NCBI GenBank assembly: GCA_012270065.1
Contig: JAAXJB010000115.1
Span: forward strand, 102,524-159,342
From: Rubripirellula sp.
Lineage (GTDB): Bacteria > Planctomycetota > Planctomycetia > Pirellulales > Pirellulaceae
Direction: 5' to 3'
DNA length: 56,819 bases
The first letter of the stretch is position 1, and each line of letters opens with the position of its first letter. Below the pieces are notes generated by a model that worked only from the letters and a program-made list of their open reading frames with translations, searched no databases and was not told the DNA's origin. The translations under genes were made by a program, and so were the position numbers. Positions 45,990-56,536 of this stretch are shown here, piece by piece.

Positions 45990-47399
45990 TTATCGCTTTC
46001 TTTTTCCAGTGAACGACCACAGTGGCGAAGGGGTATAGGCTTCCCGCATGTAGCCATCCAGACGCTTCACAACGTCCGGATGGTCCTCGGCAACGTTGTT
46101 CGTTTCACCAAGATCCGAAGCCAGGTCATAGAGTTCAAGCGTAGAGTCGGGATCCTTCCCAACGTTATTCCGCACTCCTTTCCATTCTTTCCATCGCACT
46201 GCCTGTTTTCCACCCCGCTCATAAAATGCCCAATACAGGTATTCATGTTTTTTCTGCGAATCAGTTTTCCCTAACAAAGCTGGCAAATAGCTGATGCCAT
46301 CCACTTCAGCAGGCGTCTGAACGCCAGCAATTTCAAGGCACGTTGGCAACACATCCCACATGGCGACGGGTATATCGCACTGCGTGCCAGGCTGAATCTT
46401 GCCTGGCCAGCGAGCAACGAATGGAACCCGTATGCCCCCCTCGTACAGATCGCGTTTGTGCCCCCGAAGCGCGCCATTGGAATCGAAAAATTCGGGGTCG
46501 TGCCCACCTTCTTTGTGCGGTCCGTTGTCACTGGTAAACGAAACGATGGTGTTTTCGTCAATTCCCAATTCCTGAAGTAGATCAAGCAACTGCCCTACAT
46601 GACGGTCCATCCTTGTCATCATCCCCGCAAACGCAGCGATAGGATTTGTGACCAATGGTCCTTTGTATTTCCCGATTTTCGAATCGAACTGCGGCCATTT
46701 CTCGCGCCATGGCTGGTGGTCCTCTTCGGGTACATGCATCGCCGCATGCGGAATCGTGAACGGAACATATGCAAAAAAAGGTTGCTTCCGGTTTTCTCTT
46801 ACGAATGCCAGCAACTTCTCCTGGATCAAATCTGCTGAGTATGTTTTCCCATCGAGGTTCACCTTTTCATCGTTGTGCCACAGGTGCGTTGGGTAAAAGG
46901 TGTGGGCCTGTCGTTGGCAGTTGTAGCCAAAAAACTCATCAAAGTGTGAAGTCGGATCACTTTCGGAACCCGGGGCACCAAGACCCCATTTCCCAAACAT
47001 ACCAGTTGTATACCCAGCATCTTTCAATCTTCTTGGTAAAGTCACAATGTCCGCTGGCATCGGCGCCTGACCCTCGGGATTCACCTCCCGATTACCGCGA
47101 ACAAAGGCATGGCCGGTATGCATCCCAGTCAGCAGCACACACCGAGTCGGTGCACAAACAGTTGAGCCTGCATAATAGTCAGTGAAGGTTATGCCTTCTG
47201 CTGCGAGTCGATCAATATTAGGCGTTTCGAAATGCGTCTGACCAAAGCAGGATAAATCTCCATAACCCAAGTCATCTGCCATGATGTAAATGATGTTCGG
47301 TGCACGATCTGCTGCCACAACGGGCGCTGTTGCAAGACACACCAGAAGCAAACAAAGCAAGTTGACCGGGCCTTTGGCCATGGTGGGTTCCATCATCAT
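45990..47399 (-). CDS. secreted arylsulfatase (formylglycine-dependent)
   Basis: A 469-residue exported sulfatase. A signal peptide ends near residue 29 (TAPVVAA). The metal site is ADDLGYGDL at 41-49, the maturation motif is VCAPTRCVLLTG with Cys82 and Arg86, and the second metal site is SFTSDNGPH. The C-terminal LYDLASDLGETNNVAEDH is also typical. It is similar in order to arylsulfatase A-type enzymes of planctomycetes. Several in-frame ATGs exist (47456, 47435, 47399, 47381), so the precise start is uncertain by up to 25 residues. It is expected to be extracytoplasmic and to desulfate a polysaccharide, perhaps jointly with the tandem sulfatase encoded just upstream. Confidence 0.93.
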   Translation of the reverse strand: MMMEPTMAKGPVNLLCLLLVCLATAPVVAADRAPNIIYIMADDLGYGDLSCFGQTHFETPNIDRLAAEGITFTDYYAGSTVCAPTRCVLLTGMHTGHAFVRGNREVNPEGQAPMPADIVTLPRRLKDAGYTTGMFGKWGLGAPGSESDPTSHFDEFFGYNCQRQAHTFYPTHLWHNDEKVNLDGKTYSADLIQEKLLAFVRENRKQPFFAYVPFTIPHAAMHVPEEDHQPWREKWPQFDSKIGKYKGPLVTNPIAAFAGMMTRMDRHVGQLLDLLQELGIDENTIVSFTSDNGPHKEGGHDPEFFDSNGALRGHKRDLYEGGIRVPFVARWPGKIQPGTQCDIPVAMWDVLPTCLEIAGVQTPAEVDGISYLPALLGKTDSQKKHEYLYWAFYERGGKQAVRWKEWKGVRNNVGKDPDSTLELYDLASDLGETNNVAEDHPDVVKRLDGYMREAYTPSPLWSFTGKRKR

Positions 47400-47472
47400 T
47401 TGAGAATTGTTTCCTGTTGTGGTTTCCAAGTTCATAAGTTTAGCGTTTTCTATCAATTTCCACCGATAGCCA

Positions 47473-50400
47473 TCATTTGCCCGAATTCAAATGTGGTTCA
47501 ATATCTGCCGGGATCGTACGTACCGGTTTTTGAACGGAAGGGATCGATTGCGCCGATGCCTTTTCCTGCAACCGCAAAAGCGCTGACCTCAGCTCTTGCA
47601 TTCTCGAATCAACATGCGGTAGACCGGCAAGATTTCTGGTTTCCTCAGGATCGTTTACGAGATTGTAAAGTTCTTCTCCATCAGGCCAGCGGGCATAACG
47701 CCACCGCTGATTGCGTATTGCCACTCCAAGCGACTTGCCCCTTGTCACGACACTGTAAGCGTATTTTTTCTTCCCCATTCTTTCCGGGTGTCCGAGGAGT
47801 GGCCGAAGCGAAACTCCCTGAAGTGCTGCTGGAACTTCCAGTCCGCCAATGTCAGCCAGAGTGGGAAATAGATCGACCAGTTCAACCATTGCATCGGAGT
47901 GTCCACCACTTTTCGTCAGTCCGGGAGACCTGATGATGAATGGAACCTTTGCACCAATGTCAAACAAAGTTACTTTGCCCCACAGAAAATGCTCGCCAAG
48001 ATGATAACCGTGATCTGACGTCAATACGACGGTTGTGTCGTCCCAGTGACCGGTTTCTTTCAGTGTCTCAAGAATGAGGCCGATCTGAGCATCGATGAAA
48101 CTTATGCATGCATGGTAAGCCTGCATGTATTGCCGGCGTTTCGAATCATTTTCGACCCCCAGCTGGAAGCCAAACGCTTCGTAACGTCGGGACTGCGCTG
48201 ACGGTGGCAGGGATTCCCATAGACGTGGCCGGTCAGCGCGGTACTGCAACGCTGCCAGAGGATACATGTCGAAGTATTTTTCCGGCGCTAGAAACGGAAC
48301 ATGTGGTTTTTGTATACCGCAGGCAATGAAAAACGGTTTGTCACCGTGGGCACGATCACGCAGCCATTTGGAGACAGCCCTTGCGTTTTTTCCATCCTTG
48401 TGTTGTTCGTCGCTCAAGCCGCTGCGGCCATAGCCCGGTGGCGTCTGTGCATTCAGTGACGCAGCAACCTGTTTTTGAATGGACTTCCACTCTCTTCGGT
48501 TTTTTCCAGAATCTACCGGACCGTTTTCTGATTCGAAAGCAAGGCGGGCTTTTCTGACCACCGGCAACTCATCATTTTCAAAACGTTCGCACAGGTCCCA
48601 GGCCTCGTCACCGGGTTCATGGCGTGGCGAGTGGAAAACTTTTCCGACACTACCCGTCCAGTAACCGTTCTGTCGGAAAAACGAAGGCATCGTCAATGTG
48701 TTGGGACGTACTTCACGTATATCCGCCTGATTGTCCAATACGCCGGTGGATTCCGGATAAAGGCCACTGAGAAAAGACGCTCGAGAAGGACCACAAACAG
48801 GATATTGGCAGAATGCCCTCTGAAAGGTCATGCCCTGAGACGCGAGCAGGTCCATGGCGGGTGTGTGAATATTTTCATAGCCACTGGGTTTCACATGGGT
48901 GTTCAAATCATCACAAACGATCAGCAGAATATTCTTCGCTCGCTTCCCTTTTGGCTTTTTCACCGGTGCCAATTTGTTTTTGCTGTTGTCGTCTTTTGTA
49001 TTCCCATTCGCCGGCACCTCCGTGTAGGGCAAATGCTTGGGAGGTGGGACGTAGTTTCCCTTTCCTCGTTCCCAGCGAAAAGTATCGCCATCGATCAGCA
49101 GATCCTTTCGTGCGTTAAGTTTATCTTCCGGTGGTGCAAAAGCACTCGGTGCGGAACTTCGCAAGCTTTTGATGAGTCCGGCATACTGCTGGTTGTCAGC
49201 GAGGTTTTCCCATTCATGAGGATCAGAGTTCAGATCGTAGAGTTCTTCGCCGTCTTGCCCGTAACGGATGTACCGCCAGTCACGATTGATGATTGCGTAC
49301 TCGGACGGATTCATGTGGGGAAGAAACACGTTTCGATCCTCAGCACTGGCTGGATCAGCCAAGGTCGAGGCCAGGGACGTTCCTTCAAGTTGCTGCTTCG
49401 GTTTTTGAAGGTCACACATTTCGACGAACGTTGGATACATGTCAATCAAACTGACAGACACATCGGACTTCCTGTTTTTCTCGATCCCAGGGCCAGCCCA
49501 AATGAACGGGACGTTGGATGTACGTTCCCAAAGCGTGTGCTTGCCCCAGTCTCCCTTCTCGCCGTGGTGATACCCGTGGTCGCTCCACAGCACCACAATT
49601 GTGTTATCTGCGTAGGGGCTGGCTTCAAGAGCATCCAGCACTCGCCCCATCATGGCATCGGCATAACTGATGCAAGCGAGGTAGCCGTGAATTGCATCAT
49701 CAACTGCATTTAGTGATTCAAGCTTCTGATGGATCCGCGACCGCGCCGTTTTCATTTTACGGATTTTGTCGGGCAGGTCATCGAGGTCTCCCTCCTTGTA
49801 GGGCGGCAACTCAATCTCATCAACGTCGTACAAGTCAAAATACTTCTGGGGACAGTAATTCGGGAAATGGGGTGCGTAGATACCAACACCAAGAAAAAAA
49901 GGTTGATCGTGCTTTCTCTGTAGTTGTTCCACTGCCCAATTGACGCGTTTGGTGTCCGCCATTTGCTCTTCCTGGTCATTGGGAAGTGCTCCCCACTCCA
50001 GAAACAAGCCACCGGTGATCTGTTCTCCCTGGTTGTAAATGCTATTCGGGAATGGTTTTGGAAAAGGTGTCCCTTCAGACCATGAATCAAGCGCCCAACC
50101 GTTCTGCCGCTGTGTCTTGCTGCGCAGGAAAAATTCATCCCAACCGCGTTTGTCAACAGCACCGACGGGATGGTGAAAAAGCTTTCCTGCACCGAGTGTC
50201 CGATAGCCAGCCTTCGAAAAACTGACTTGCAGCGGCTCAATGTCGGGACGGTTGGCAAAATAATTCGCCGTCCGGTAGCATCCGGTTGTTGACGCGTATT
50301 GCCCTGTGAAGATAGCTGCTCTGCTTGGCGCGCAAAAAACCCCAGCAGTGTGAGCGTTTGAAAAACAAACACCACGAGCTGCCAGTCGGTCCAGGTTGGG

Positions 50401-50553
50401 CGTATGCGCGCGAGGGGTTGTTTCCAAACATCCGACCCAATCATTCATGTCATCTACGGCGAGGAACAGAACATTGGGCCGTTTTGCCGAAGCTTCCGCT
50501 GACAAAACGATCAACGAGAGAATACTCACCGTCAACAAAAATAGTCTCGACAT
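47473..50553 (-). CDS. tandem two-domain sulfatase (fused iduronate-2-sulfatase-like)
   Basis: A 1026-residue exported protein containing two complete sulfatase domains. A signal peptide spans 1-23. Domain 1 (~25-480): metal site AVDDMND at 32-38, maturation motif [12 protein letters not shown] with Cys74, then [16 protein letters not shown] near 323-338. A linker (~490-535) is rich in Lys, Pro and Asn. Domain 2 (~538-1000): metal site VCDDLN at 546-551, maturation motif [12 protein letters not shown] with Cys587, and [16 protein letters not shown]. Both halves look catalytically intact and resemble iduronate-2-sulfatases. The two halves have different sequence, so they are not a recent duplication. 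The gene starts [17 protein letters not shown] and lies just upstream of the arylsulfatase, with only a short gap. Confidence 0.93.
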   Translation of the reverse strand: MSRLFLLTVSILSLIVLSAEASAKRPNVLFLAVDDMNDWVGCLETTPRAHTPNLDRLAARGVCFSNAHTAGVFCAPSRAAIFTGQYASTTGCYRTANYFANRPDIEPLQVSFSKAGYRTLGAGKLFHHPVGAVDKRGWDEFFLRSKTQRQNGWALDSWSEGTPFPKPFPNSIYNQGEQITGGLFLEWGALPNDQEEQMADTKRVNWAVEQLQRKHDQPFFLGVGIYAPHFPNYCPQKYFDLYDVDEIELPPYKEGDLDDLPDKIRKMKTARSRIHQKLESLNAVDDAIHGYLACISYADAMMGRVLDALEASPYADNTIVVLWSDHGYHHGEKGDWGKHTLWERTSNVPFIWAGPGIEKNRKSDVSVSLIDMYPTFVEMCDLQKPKQQLEGTSLASTLADPASAEDRNVFLPHMNPSEYAIINRDWRYIRYGQDGEELYDLNSDPHEWENLADNQQYAGLIKSLRSSAPSAFAPPEDKLNARKDLLIDGDTFRWERGKGNYVPPPKHLPYTEVPANGNTKDDNSKNKLAPVKKPKGKRAKNILLIVCDDLNTHVKPSGYENIHTPAMDLLASQGMTFQRAFCQYPVCGPSRASFLSGLYPESTGVLDNQADIREVRPNTLTMPSFFRQNGYWTGSVGKVFHSPRHEPGDEAWDLCERFENDELPVVRKARLAFESENGPVDSGKNRREWKSIQKQVAASLNAQTPPGYGRSGLSDEQHKDGKNARAVSKWLRDRAHGDKPFFIACGIQKPHVPFLAPEKYFDMYPLAALQYRADRPRLWESLPPSAQSRRYEAFGFQLGVENDSKRRQYMQAYHACISFIDAQIGLILETLKETGHWDDTTVVLTSDHGYHLGEHFLWGKVTLFDIGAKVPFIIRSPGLTKSGGHSDAMVELVDLFPTLADIGGLEVPAALQGVSLRPLLGHPERMGKKKYAYSVVTRGKSLGVAIRNQRWRYARWPDGEELYNLVNDPEETRNLAGLPHVDSRMQELRSALLRLQEKASAQSIPSVQKPVRTIPADIEPHLNSGK

Positions 50554-50972
50554 GACTTATCCATTTGAATGGTTGCTCAAAACTGGCAATCCAAAATGTT
50601 TCTCCTTGATTGCGAGCAGGTCCCCCAATTCTAATCGGTCATGCAGTTTCCGGAATCCCGACGGGGCAGCATTGAATCTCCAGCATGATCATCGCTCGTT
50701 TCTCACGGCGTTTCTGTGCCTGCTATCCTTATTGCCGAGAAATTTATGTGTTTGAAGCTGGCAGGTGACCAACGAACATCTCGAAAAATCATCCGACGCA
50801 CGTGCCAGGCACCAACTTTTTTCCCGGAAATCAAAAATTACGACTCATTTTCGTGACCAGTTTCCACCCGGAAGCAACCTGACACAATTGAACACGCCGC
50901 ATCACACATCAGCAGCGTTCACCACTCGCATGCGTGACTCCACTCATGAACTCGAAACAGAGGAAGATAAAT
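50554..50972. other. intergenic between divergent genes, nothing recognised
   Basis: About 420 bases between the tandem sulfatase and the small lipoprotein gene. Open frames here have no domain. Its right end carries an excellent Shine-Dalgarno (gaggaag, seven bases before the ATG at 50973). Confidence 0.5.
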
Positions 50973-51314
50973 ATGCACCCTGGAAGAACCTGTATGTTGC
51001 CATGTTTGGCTTTGATGGCCGCGATGCTGTTTACAACCAGCGGCTGCAACATTTCACTCGAGCAGGATCCGGCAACGACTGTCAATCTCGTCATCACCGG
51101 AATCGAGAGCGAGGACGCACGAGCAGAACTAAAGGAAACATTGACGCGAATGACAGACGGATCGGGGCATATGATGAGCAGCAAAACCGTGGGAGACAAA
51201 ATGACTGTGAGTTTGTCCCCGGTCACTGACGTGCAATCCTTCATCGACGCAGTAAGCTTCGGGACAGTCACGGAAGTGGATGGCCGCAACATCACGATTG
51301 AGTGCAAGCCTTAG
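50973..51314 (+). CDS. small lipoprotein with HMA-like (ferredoxin) fold but no CxxC
   Basis: A 113-residue protein. The start at 50973 is set by gaggaag seven bases upstream; a GTG at 50934 and an ATG at 50946 are also in frame. The lipoprotein signal is MLPCLALMAAMLFTTSGC, Cys25 being lipidated. The mature part TTVNLVITGIESEDARAELKETLTRM... followed by KMTVSLSPVTDVQSFIDAV and GTVTEVDGRNITIEC has the beta-alpha-beta-beta-alpha-beta order of heavy-metal-associated domains, but no CxxC metal site is present; this fold is inferred from pattern. It faces the HMA selenoprotein-like gene, so the two genes converge with a terminator between them. Confidence 0.78.
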   Translation: MHPGRTCMLPCLALMAAMLFTTSGCNISLEQDPATTVNLVITGIESEDARAELKETLTRMTDGSGHMMSSKTVGDKMTVSLSPVTDVQSFIDAVSFGTVTEVDGRNITIECKP

Positions 51315-51540
51315 CCGCATGAAACCGGCAAATCGAATTTCACTTTCTAAGTGCTTTTGCTTTCAATGCCGATGTCGAATGGCTAGAAGTGCTGCGATTC
51401 AGTTATCCATGCTACCGGGCTTCGGCAATACGGGCTTCGGCAATCAGGAAATGAAATTGCTTTGGGCGCACAACTCCATCTCGCTCTAGCGGCTTGAGTA
51501 TCACCTTGATTGGGGTCATCTAACGTGGAGCGGCGGCTAC

Positions 51541-51577
51541 AAAAAAACACCGCCCGACGGCATGACCGTGGGCGGTG
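51541..51577 (-). terminator. intrinsic terminator for the HMA lipoprotein gene
   Basis: Read on the minus strand, CACCGCCC pairs with GGGCGGTG as a perfect 8-bp GC-rich stem (51548-51555 with 51570-51577), with a further inner ACGG/CCGT pairing, and a run of seven T follows directly. It lies 37 bases beyond the TAG at 51615-51617, not beyond the TGA at 51798, which supports the longer reading of that gene. Confidence 0.9.
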
Positions 51578-51614
51578 GATGAATCATTGCTCCAGCTGTC
51601 AAATGCTAGCTTAG

Positions 51615-51977
51615 CTACTGGATCGTGTAGCCAGCCAAATGACTGTTCGTTTCGGCTTGCTCCTTCAACACCGCTTTGTAATCGACGCTGGGGTCGCTGA
51701 GTTCAAAAGTGCATTTTCTGGTTGGAACGTCCGTTTGGATGTTCTCAATGCCGGGAATTTGGGTCAGAGCGCCTCGGACCGAGGCGGCACAGCTGCCTCA
51801 GTGCATGTTCGGGACTTTGAGACTGACGTAAGTAGCGGCGATCTGATCGCCACCGGGTGCCTCAGCCGATGCTGGGGCATCGCTACTGGGCGTGGGTGTA
51901 GCAACAGGCGTCGACGCCCCATTGCACCCGATCAGCCCCAGTACGACGAGCTGAACGAGTACTGCATACTTTTTCAT
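51615..51977 (-). CDS. putative selenoprotein: HMA-domain lipoprotein with UxxC in place of CxxC
   Basis: A 120-residue lipoprotein read through an in-frame TGA. The lipobox VLGLIGC comes at the start (Cys18), then a Pro/Ser/Thr-rich linker (STPVATPTPSSDAPASAEAP). The HMA domain begins ATYVSLKVPNMH, followed by TGA (51798-51800, residue 60) and GSCAASVRGALTQIPGIENI, then TFELSDPSVDYKAVLKEQ, ending GYTIQ and TAG. The family motif is M-x-C-x-x-C, so TGA occupies the first metal-binding Cys, giving M-H-U-G-S-C. Downstream of TGA the frame is open for 60 codons and completes the domain. A SECIS-like hairpin lies at 51770-51786 and a terminator follows the TAG. It should be a periplasmic metal- or redox-active protein. 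The alternative is a TGC-to-TGA nonsense mutation. The frame is also open upstream to 52046. Confidence 0.78.
51770..51786 (-). promoter_or_regulatory. candidate bacterial SECIS element
   Basis: On the minus strand, after the TGA at 51798-51800, eleven bases (GGCAGCUGUGC) lead into CGCCUC-GGUCC-GAGGCG, a perfect 6-bp stem with loop GGUCC. In E. coli fdhF the SelB-binding hairpin also starts eleven bases after UGA and its loop contains GGUC. No bulged U is seen in the stem. The hairpin lies inside the coding region, as bacterial SECIS elements do. Confidence 0.65.
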
Positions 51978-52579
51978 GAGCTGTGCTCCGATTGAGTGTA
52001 TGTGTCCAATAATCACCATTTGAATCGCCATTTCGAATAGCGACAAGTGTAAAACGCACCTTGAGGACGTTTTTGGGCGTCCCGGCTCAGGCTGAAACGG
52101 GAAAACGGCGGATATTCACAAGAACCGCGATAAACGTGCATACTTCACAGTCACCAGCCAACGAAACGTTCTGAATCATCGGTCATCCGCACTCAGACGC
52201 CCCTGCGACTCCGGCTCTGATTTTTCATGTTTCGGGCGACAAAGAACTGCAAAACCGTCACAGATCGAATCCACGCCGCTTTTGGCGACCCGCAACAACG
52301 CTTATGTCTGGTATCATGACATTGGTCGCATTCACGGGCAACCGTGACGCCATCGGCTTCGATGCAGATCACCCTCGTGGTTATGAAAGGCATCACCCTC
52401 CGCCGTTGAAGTCAGCGACTACAATTTAAAGTCAAAAAGGACACGGTTCGAATCTCTGATTCAGTGTCCTGACATCCCTTCGATAGCCGTTGTGTCGCAT
52501 TCCAGAGCACTGTGAAATCATCCCAACGCCCTGTGAAGTCTGACGCTTGGTCTTCCCCACACGCATGATAGAAACACGC
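51978..52579. other. intergenic between divergent genes, nothing recognised
   Basis: About 600 bases between the HMA lipoprotein gene and the PVC-type heme protein. Open frames on the minus strand here overlap each other and the start of the heme protein and have no features. Both promoters should be in this stretch. Confidence 0.5.
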
Positions 52580-55500
52580 ATGAATCTCGACATGTCCCCC
52601 CATGTGAATCGACCTTTTGGATTGCTGATCGTGCTCGTCACGACGCTGTTTGCCGTTGCACCGAGTTCCCAGGCGGAAACGCCGTTTGCTTTCGAAGCCA
52701 ATGATGTTGTTGCCATCTACGGCAACGGGTTGGCAGACCGAATGCAACATGACCCATGGGTCGAGGCTAATCTCCAAGCCTTGCTTGCGGGTAAGCAGGT
52801 TAGCTTTCGAAACATGAGTTTTGCGGGCGACATGGTCAACAAGCGACCAAGAAACAAGGGCTTTACGAACGACGAAGATTATTTGCAACACGTTGGCCCA
52901 TCCGTTGTGTTTGTCTTTTACGGATACAACGAATCCTTCGCGGGAGCCGAAGGAGCGGCAGCCTATGAAGGCGAGCTCGTCAAGTTGGTCGAGCGGTACA
53001 CTCAGATCCGGAAAGACAAGAATGAGAAGATACGTTTTGTCTTATTCAGTCCTATCGCCTACGAAAACAAAGGGGATCGACATCTGCCAGATGGCATTGA
53101 GTTGAATGCCAATCTTGAGGTTTACACCGACGCGACGCGCCGAGCTGCAGAAAAAACCGGACAGACCTTCGTCGATCTTTTCCATCCGACCCTTGATCTG
53201 TACCGGAGCAGCAGTGAGCGATACACGTTGAATGGGATTCACCTCAACGGACTCGGTTACAGCAAATTGGCAGAAATCATATCGAATTCCCTGCTTGGCA
53301 AGAGCGAAACTGCAGACGCAGAACTGTATAAGGCGGTCGAAGACAAAAATTGGCATTGGCACAACCGATACCACGCCACAGACGGAAACGATATCTGGGG
53401 TGGACGTTCCGGTTTGACGTTTGTCAATGGTCAAAGCAATGCGGATGTTTTGAAGCATGAACTAGTCATGCTGGACGTCATGACCGCCAATCGCGACAAA
53501 GCAATTTGGGCAGCCGCGAAGGATGAGCCATACACCATTGATGACAGCAACGTACCCCCACCGGTCAAGGTCATTTCAAACGTTGGCGGTGGCAGCAAGA
53601 GTTCCAGCGCCGCAAAAGAGGGCAGTGTCGATTACCTGACACCGGAGGAATCCCTCGCAAAAATCAATATCCCAGAAGGGTACGAACTCAATGTTTTTGC
53701 TTCCGAAGAGCAATTCCCCGACCTGGCCAACCCTGTGCAGCTACAGGTTGATGCCAAGGGGAGGCTGTGGGCCGCGAGTTGGAACACTTATCCCAAGTGG
53801 GAACCCGGCAAAGAGATGAACGATAGCCTGATGATCTTTGAAGATACTGATCGAGATGGCGTAGCTGACAAGAGAAAAATCTTTGCCCACGTCCACAACC
53901 CACTCGGGTTTGAATTCTGGGGCGGCGGTGTGATTGTTACGTCGGGACCCGATCTTCTGTTTCTCAAAGATACCGATGGAGATGACAAGGCAGACGTGCG
54001 ATTCCCGCTTCTACAAGGACTGGGAACCGCTGATACCCACCATGCAGCCAACAATCTGATCATGGGGCCAGACGGAGGAATTTACTGGCAAAGTGGTATT
54101 TTCCTGGTTCATAACCATGAAACACCATGGAAACAGAATCTCAATATCGGTGCCTCGGGTATGTACCGATTCAATCCACGGACCTTTGCCATCACTCCCC
54201 ATGCTGGTAACAGCCCCAACCCACACGGAACCAGTTTTGATTATTGGGGGTACTGCTACGCCAATGACGGTACCGGGGGACGTTCCTATCAGGTACGTCC
54301 TGAGGGTAACGGATTCAAAATGCACACCTTACTGACCAAGGAATTCCGCCCGGTTGCCGCAAATGAAATTCTGTCATCCCAACACTTCCCCGAGGAACTT
54401 CAGGATGATTTCCTGATTTGCAATACGATTGGTTTCCTTGGAGTAAAGCAATACAGTCTGGATCGTGGTGGAAACATGCCGGAACCAGAAGTGAAGGCCG
54501 ATGTTCCCAAGTCAAATGTCGCCATCACGAATAATGGCGGGCTGATCACTGTGAAACATCCTGCTTTTGCGAACAGGAAGATCACCAGTTTCAAGCTGAG
54601 CGTGAAAGGTCAGCAGGAAATGAATATCTCCGAGGTCGAGGTGATCAGTGGCAATAACAACATCGCCAAAACGGCCAATCTTGCGCAGTCCAGCGAGTAC
54701 AACGGTGGCACTTACCCGGTAACACTTCTTGTCGATGGAAATAAGGGCAACTTTGCTCACACATCACGCCAGAAAAATCCGTGGATGAAGGGCGACTTTC
54801 CAGAACCTGTACAGATTTCGGAATTCCGCGTATTCAACCGCAAAGGTTTCGAACAACGATTCAATAACGGAAAGATCGAGTTCTTTGATGGCAACAACCT
54901 TGTTGCGGCTGTTGACATCAAAATCCAGGGGGGTAACTCGGGAGGCAGTGAAAACCGGAAACTGGGCGAGGTCTGGGGTACACCTGGCATCGAACTGCTG
55001 AACAGCGATGACCGCAATTTCCGTCCAACGGATGCGATCATCGGAGAAGACGGAGCGCTGTATGTTGCCGACTGGCATAATGCAATCATCGGTCACATGC
55101 AGCACAATATCCGAGACCCGAATCGTGATCACGTTCATGGACGGATTTTCCGCCTTACCGTAAAAGATCGTCCCCTTCAGAAACCAGTCAAAATCGCTGG
55201 CCAACCTATCGCAGCTCTGTTGGAAAACCTGAAGCATCCCACCGATGGAGTTCGTCATCGCACCCGGGTTGAGCTGAGTGGTCGTGATTCGGATGCGGTC
55301 ATTGCTGCTGCCCAGAAATGGAGTCGCGATTTTGACCCAGATAACGAAGTGGAAGCACATCACCTTCTGGAAGCCCTCTGGCTGCATCAACAGCACGGTG
55401 TGATCAACGAGGAGTTACTCAATACGCTCATTTCATCCAAGGTGCCCCATGCGGCTAACGCTGCCAAAACTGTCAAACACCTCTGGTACAACGTGGAATC

Positions 55501-56536
55501 TGGTGCCAGCGGCTTTGCAGCACCAGCCGAGATCGAGTTGGTGAAATTCGATACCCCCAAGCATCTGAAAGGCAAAGACCGAGATGCGTACCAGCTCGGA
55601 TCGACCATCTATCAACGGGAATCCCACTGTTCGACGTGTCACCTTTCCCACGGCAAGGGCAATGCAAACGTTTATCCATCGCTGCTCAACAGCCCGTGGG
55701 TCAACGGCAATGAGGAACGTCTGATCAAACTTGCTCTGCATGGACTGCATGGAAAAATCCGCGTCAACGGAAAAACGTACGACCCAGCACGGGGTGTACC
55801 ACCAATGACTGCCTTCCGCGACTTGCTCAACGATGAGGAGCTGGCAGCGGTGCTGACATTTGTACGCAATAGCTGGGGTAATCAGGCCAGTCCCATCGCA
55901 CCTGCGTCGGTCGCCAGTGTAAGAGCGGCCACAAAAGGCCGGTCAACTGTCTGGTCCCCCGAGGAACTCGTTCAGCAACATCCGTTGGAAGTCGAGTTGA
56001 TGGCAGAAATCGACCGGCAACCAGAAGTTGAGTTTTCAAACGAGGAACTCGAGAAAGAACTGATGGCACAGACAACCACGGAAATTGCAAAGGAAGCCAT
56101 CGCAAGCGGGAACGCTTTGCGAGGTAAAAAGCTTTTCTACGAGTCAGCCGCAGCATGCTATGCCTGTCATGATCCACCGGGCCGTGTCGCCCGTCTGGGA
56201 CCAGATTTGACCCGGCTCAAAACACGCCTTACCGACGAACAACTCGTCGACTCAATCCTTCGCCCTGCGGAATTGATAGAAAAAGATTACGCGCAGGTAA
56301 GTGTTTTGACGGTCAGTGGGCAAATCTTTACGGGAATCAGGGTTTCGGAAGATGATGACCAGCTTGTGCTGCGAAATCTTGCCAACCCGAAACCGATCGT
56401 CATTGATCAGGATGACATTGAACAGGTCAAAGATTCAAAGACGTCGTTAATGCCCGCCAACCTGGTTCGACAACTGAAGAATCGGCAGGAATTCAATGAC
56501 CTGATGAAGTACGTCATTGAAGTGCGACGCCGTTAG
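52580..56536 (+). CDS. PVC-type CxxCH heme-binding protein with SGNH-like, propeller, discoidin-like and cytochrome c domains
   Basis: A 1318-residue exported protein. A signal peptide spans ~1-32 ([18 protein letters not shown]). An SGNH-like domain is at about 36-235, but the catalytic Ser block reads YGNGLADRM and the DxxH block NGIHLN, so hydrolase activity is probably lost. The PVC-type propeller runs from about 355 to 840 ([31 protein letters not shown]). A discoidin-like insertion is near 665-790 ([25 protein letters not shown]). Two heme motifs follow: CSTCH near 1017 and CYACH near 1193, the latter ending with the [10 protein letters not shown] block. The start was set at 52580 ([10 protein letters not shown]); 52565 and 52592 are also possible. 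It may link carbohydrate binding to electron transfer. Confidence 0.9.
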   Translation: MNLDMSPHVNRPFGLLIVLVTTLFAVAPSSQAETPFAFEANDVVAIYGNGLADRMQHDPWVEANLQALLAGKQVSFRNMSFAGDMVNKRPRNKGFTNDEDYLQHVGPSVVFVFYGYNESFAGAEGAAAYEGELVKLVERYTQIRKDKNEKIRFVLFSPIAYENKGDRHLPDGIELNANLEVYTDATRRAAEKTGQTFVDLFHPTLDLYRSSSERYTLNGIHLNGLGYSKLAEIISNSLLGKSETADAELYKAVEDKNWHWHNRYHATDGNDIWGGRSGLTFVNGQSNADVLKHELVMLDVMTANRDKAIWAAAKDEPYTIDDSNVPPPVKVISNVGGGSKSSSAAKEGSVDYLTPEESLAKINIPEGYELNVFASEEQFPDLANPVQLQVDAKGRLWAASWNTYPKWEPGKEMNDSLMIFEDTDRDGVADKRKIFAHVHNPLGFEFWGGGVIVTSGPDLLFLKDTDGDDKADVRFPLLQGLGTADTHHAANNLIMGPDGGIYWQSGIFLVHNHETPWKQNLNIGASGMYRFNPRTFAITPHAGNSPNPHGTSFDYWGYCYANDGTGGRSYQVRPEGNGFKMHTLLTKEFRPVAANEILSSQHFPEELQDDFLICNTIGFLGVKQYSLDRGGNMPEPEVKADVPKSNVAITNNGGLITVKHPAFANRKITSFKLSVKGQQEMNISEVEVISGNNNIAKTANLAQSSEYNGGTYPVTLLVDGNKGNFAHTSRQKNPWMKGDFPEPVQISEFRVFNRKGFEQRFNNGKIEFFDGNNLVAAVDIKIQGGNSGGSENRKLGEVWGTPGIELLNSDDRNFRPTDAIIGEDGALYVADWHNAIIGHMQHNIRDPNRDHVHGRIFRLTVKDRPLQKPVKIAGQPIAALLENLKHPTDGVRHRTRVELSGRDSDAVIAAAQKWSRDFDPDNEVEAHHLLEALWLHQQHGVINEELLNTLISSKVPHAANAAKTVKHLWYNVESGASGFAAPAEIELVKFDTPKHLKGKDRDAYQLGSTIYQRESHCSTCHLSHGKGNANVYPSLLNSPWVNGNEERLIKLALHGLHGKIRVNGKTYDPARGVPPMTAFRDLLNDEELAAVLTFVRNSWGNQASPIAPASVASVRAATKGRSTVWSPEELVQQHPLEVELMAEIDRQPEVEFSNEELEKELMAQTTTEIAKEAIASGNALRGKKLFYESAAACYACHDPPGRVARLGPDLTRLKTRLTDEQLVDSILRPAELIEKDYAQVSVLTVSGQIFTGIRVSEDDDQLVLRNLANPKPIVIDQDDIEQVKDSKTSLMPANLVRQLKNRQEFNDLMKYVIEVRRR

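Noticed and set aside
48619-49713. 364-codon antisense frame across the tandem sulfatase
   Set aside because: The sense strand encodes two complete sulfatase domains; the antisense frame has no domain and is a shadow.
51798-52046. An 82-residue lipoprotein ending at TGA, taken at face value
   Set aside because: It would stop in the middle of the HMA metal motif while the same frame continues with a perfect HMA remainder, so the TGA is better read as selenocysteine (or, less likely, as a nonsense mutation).
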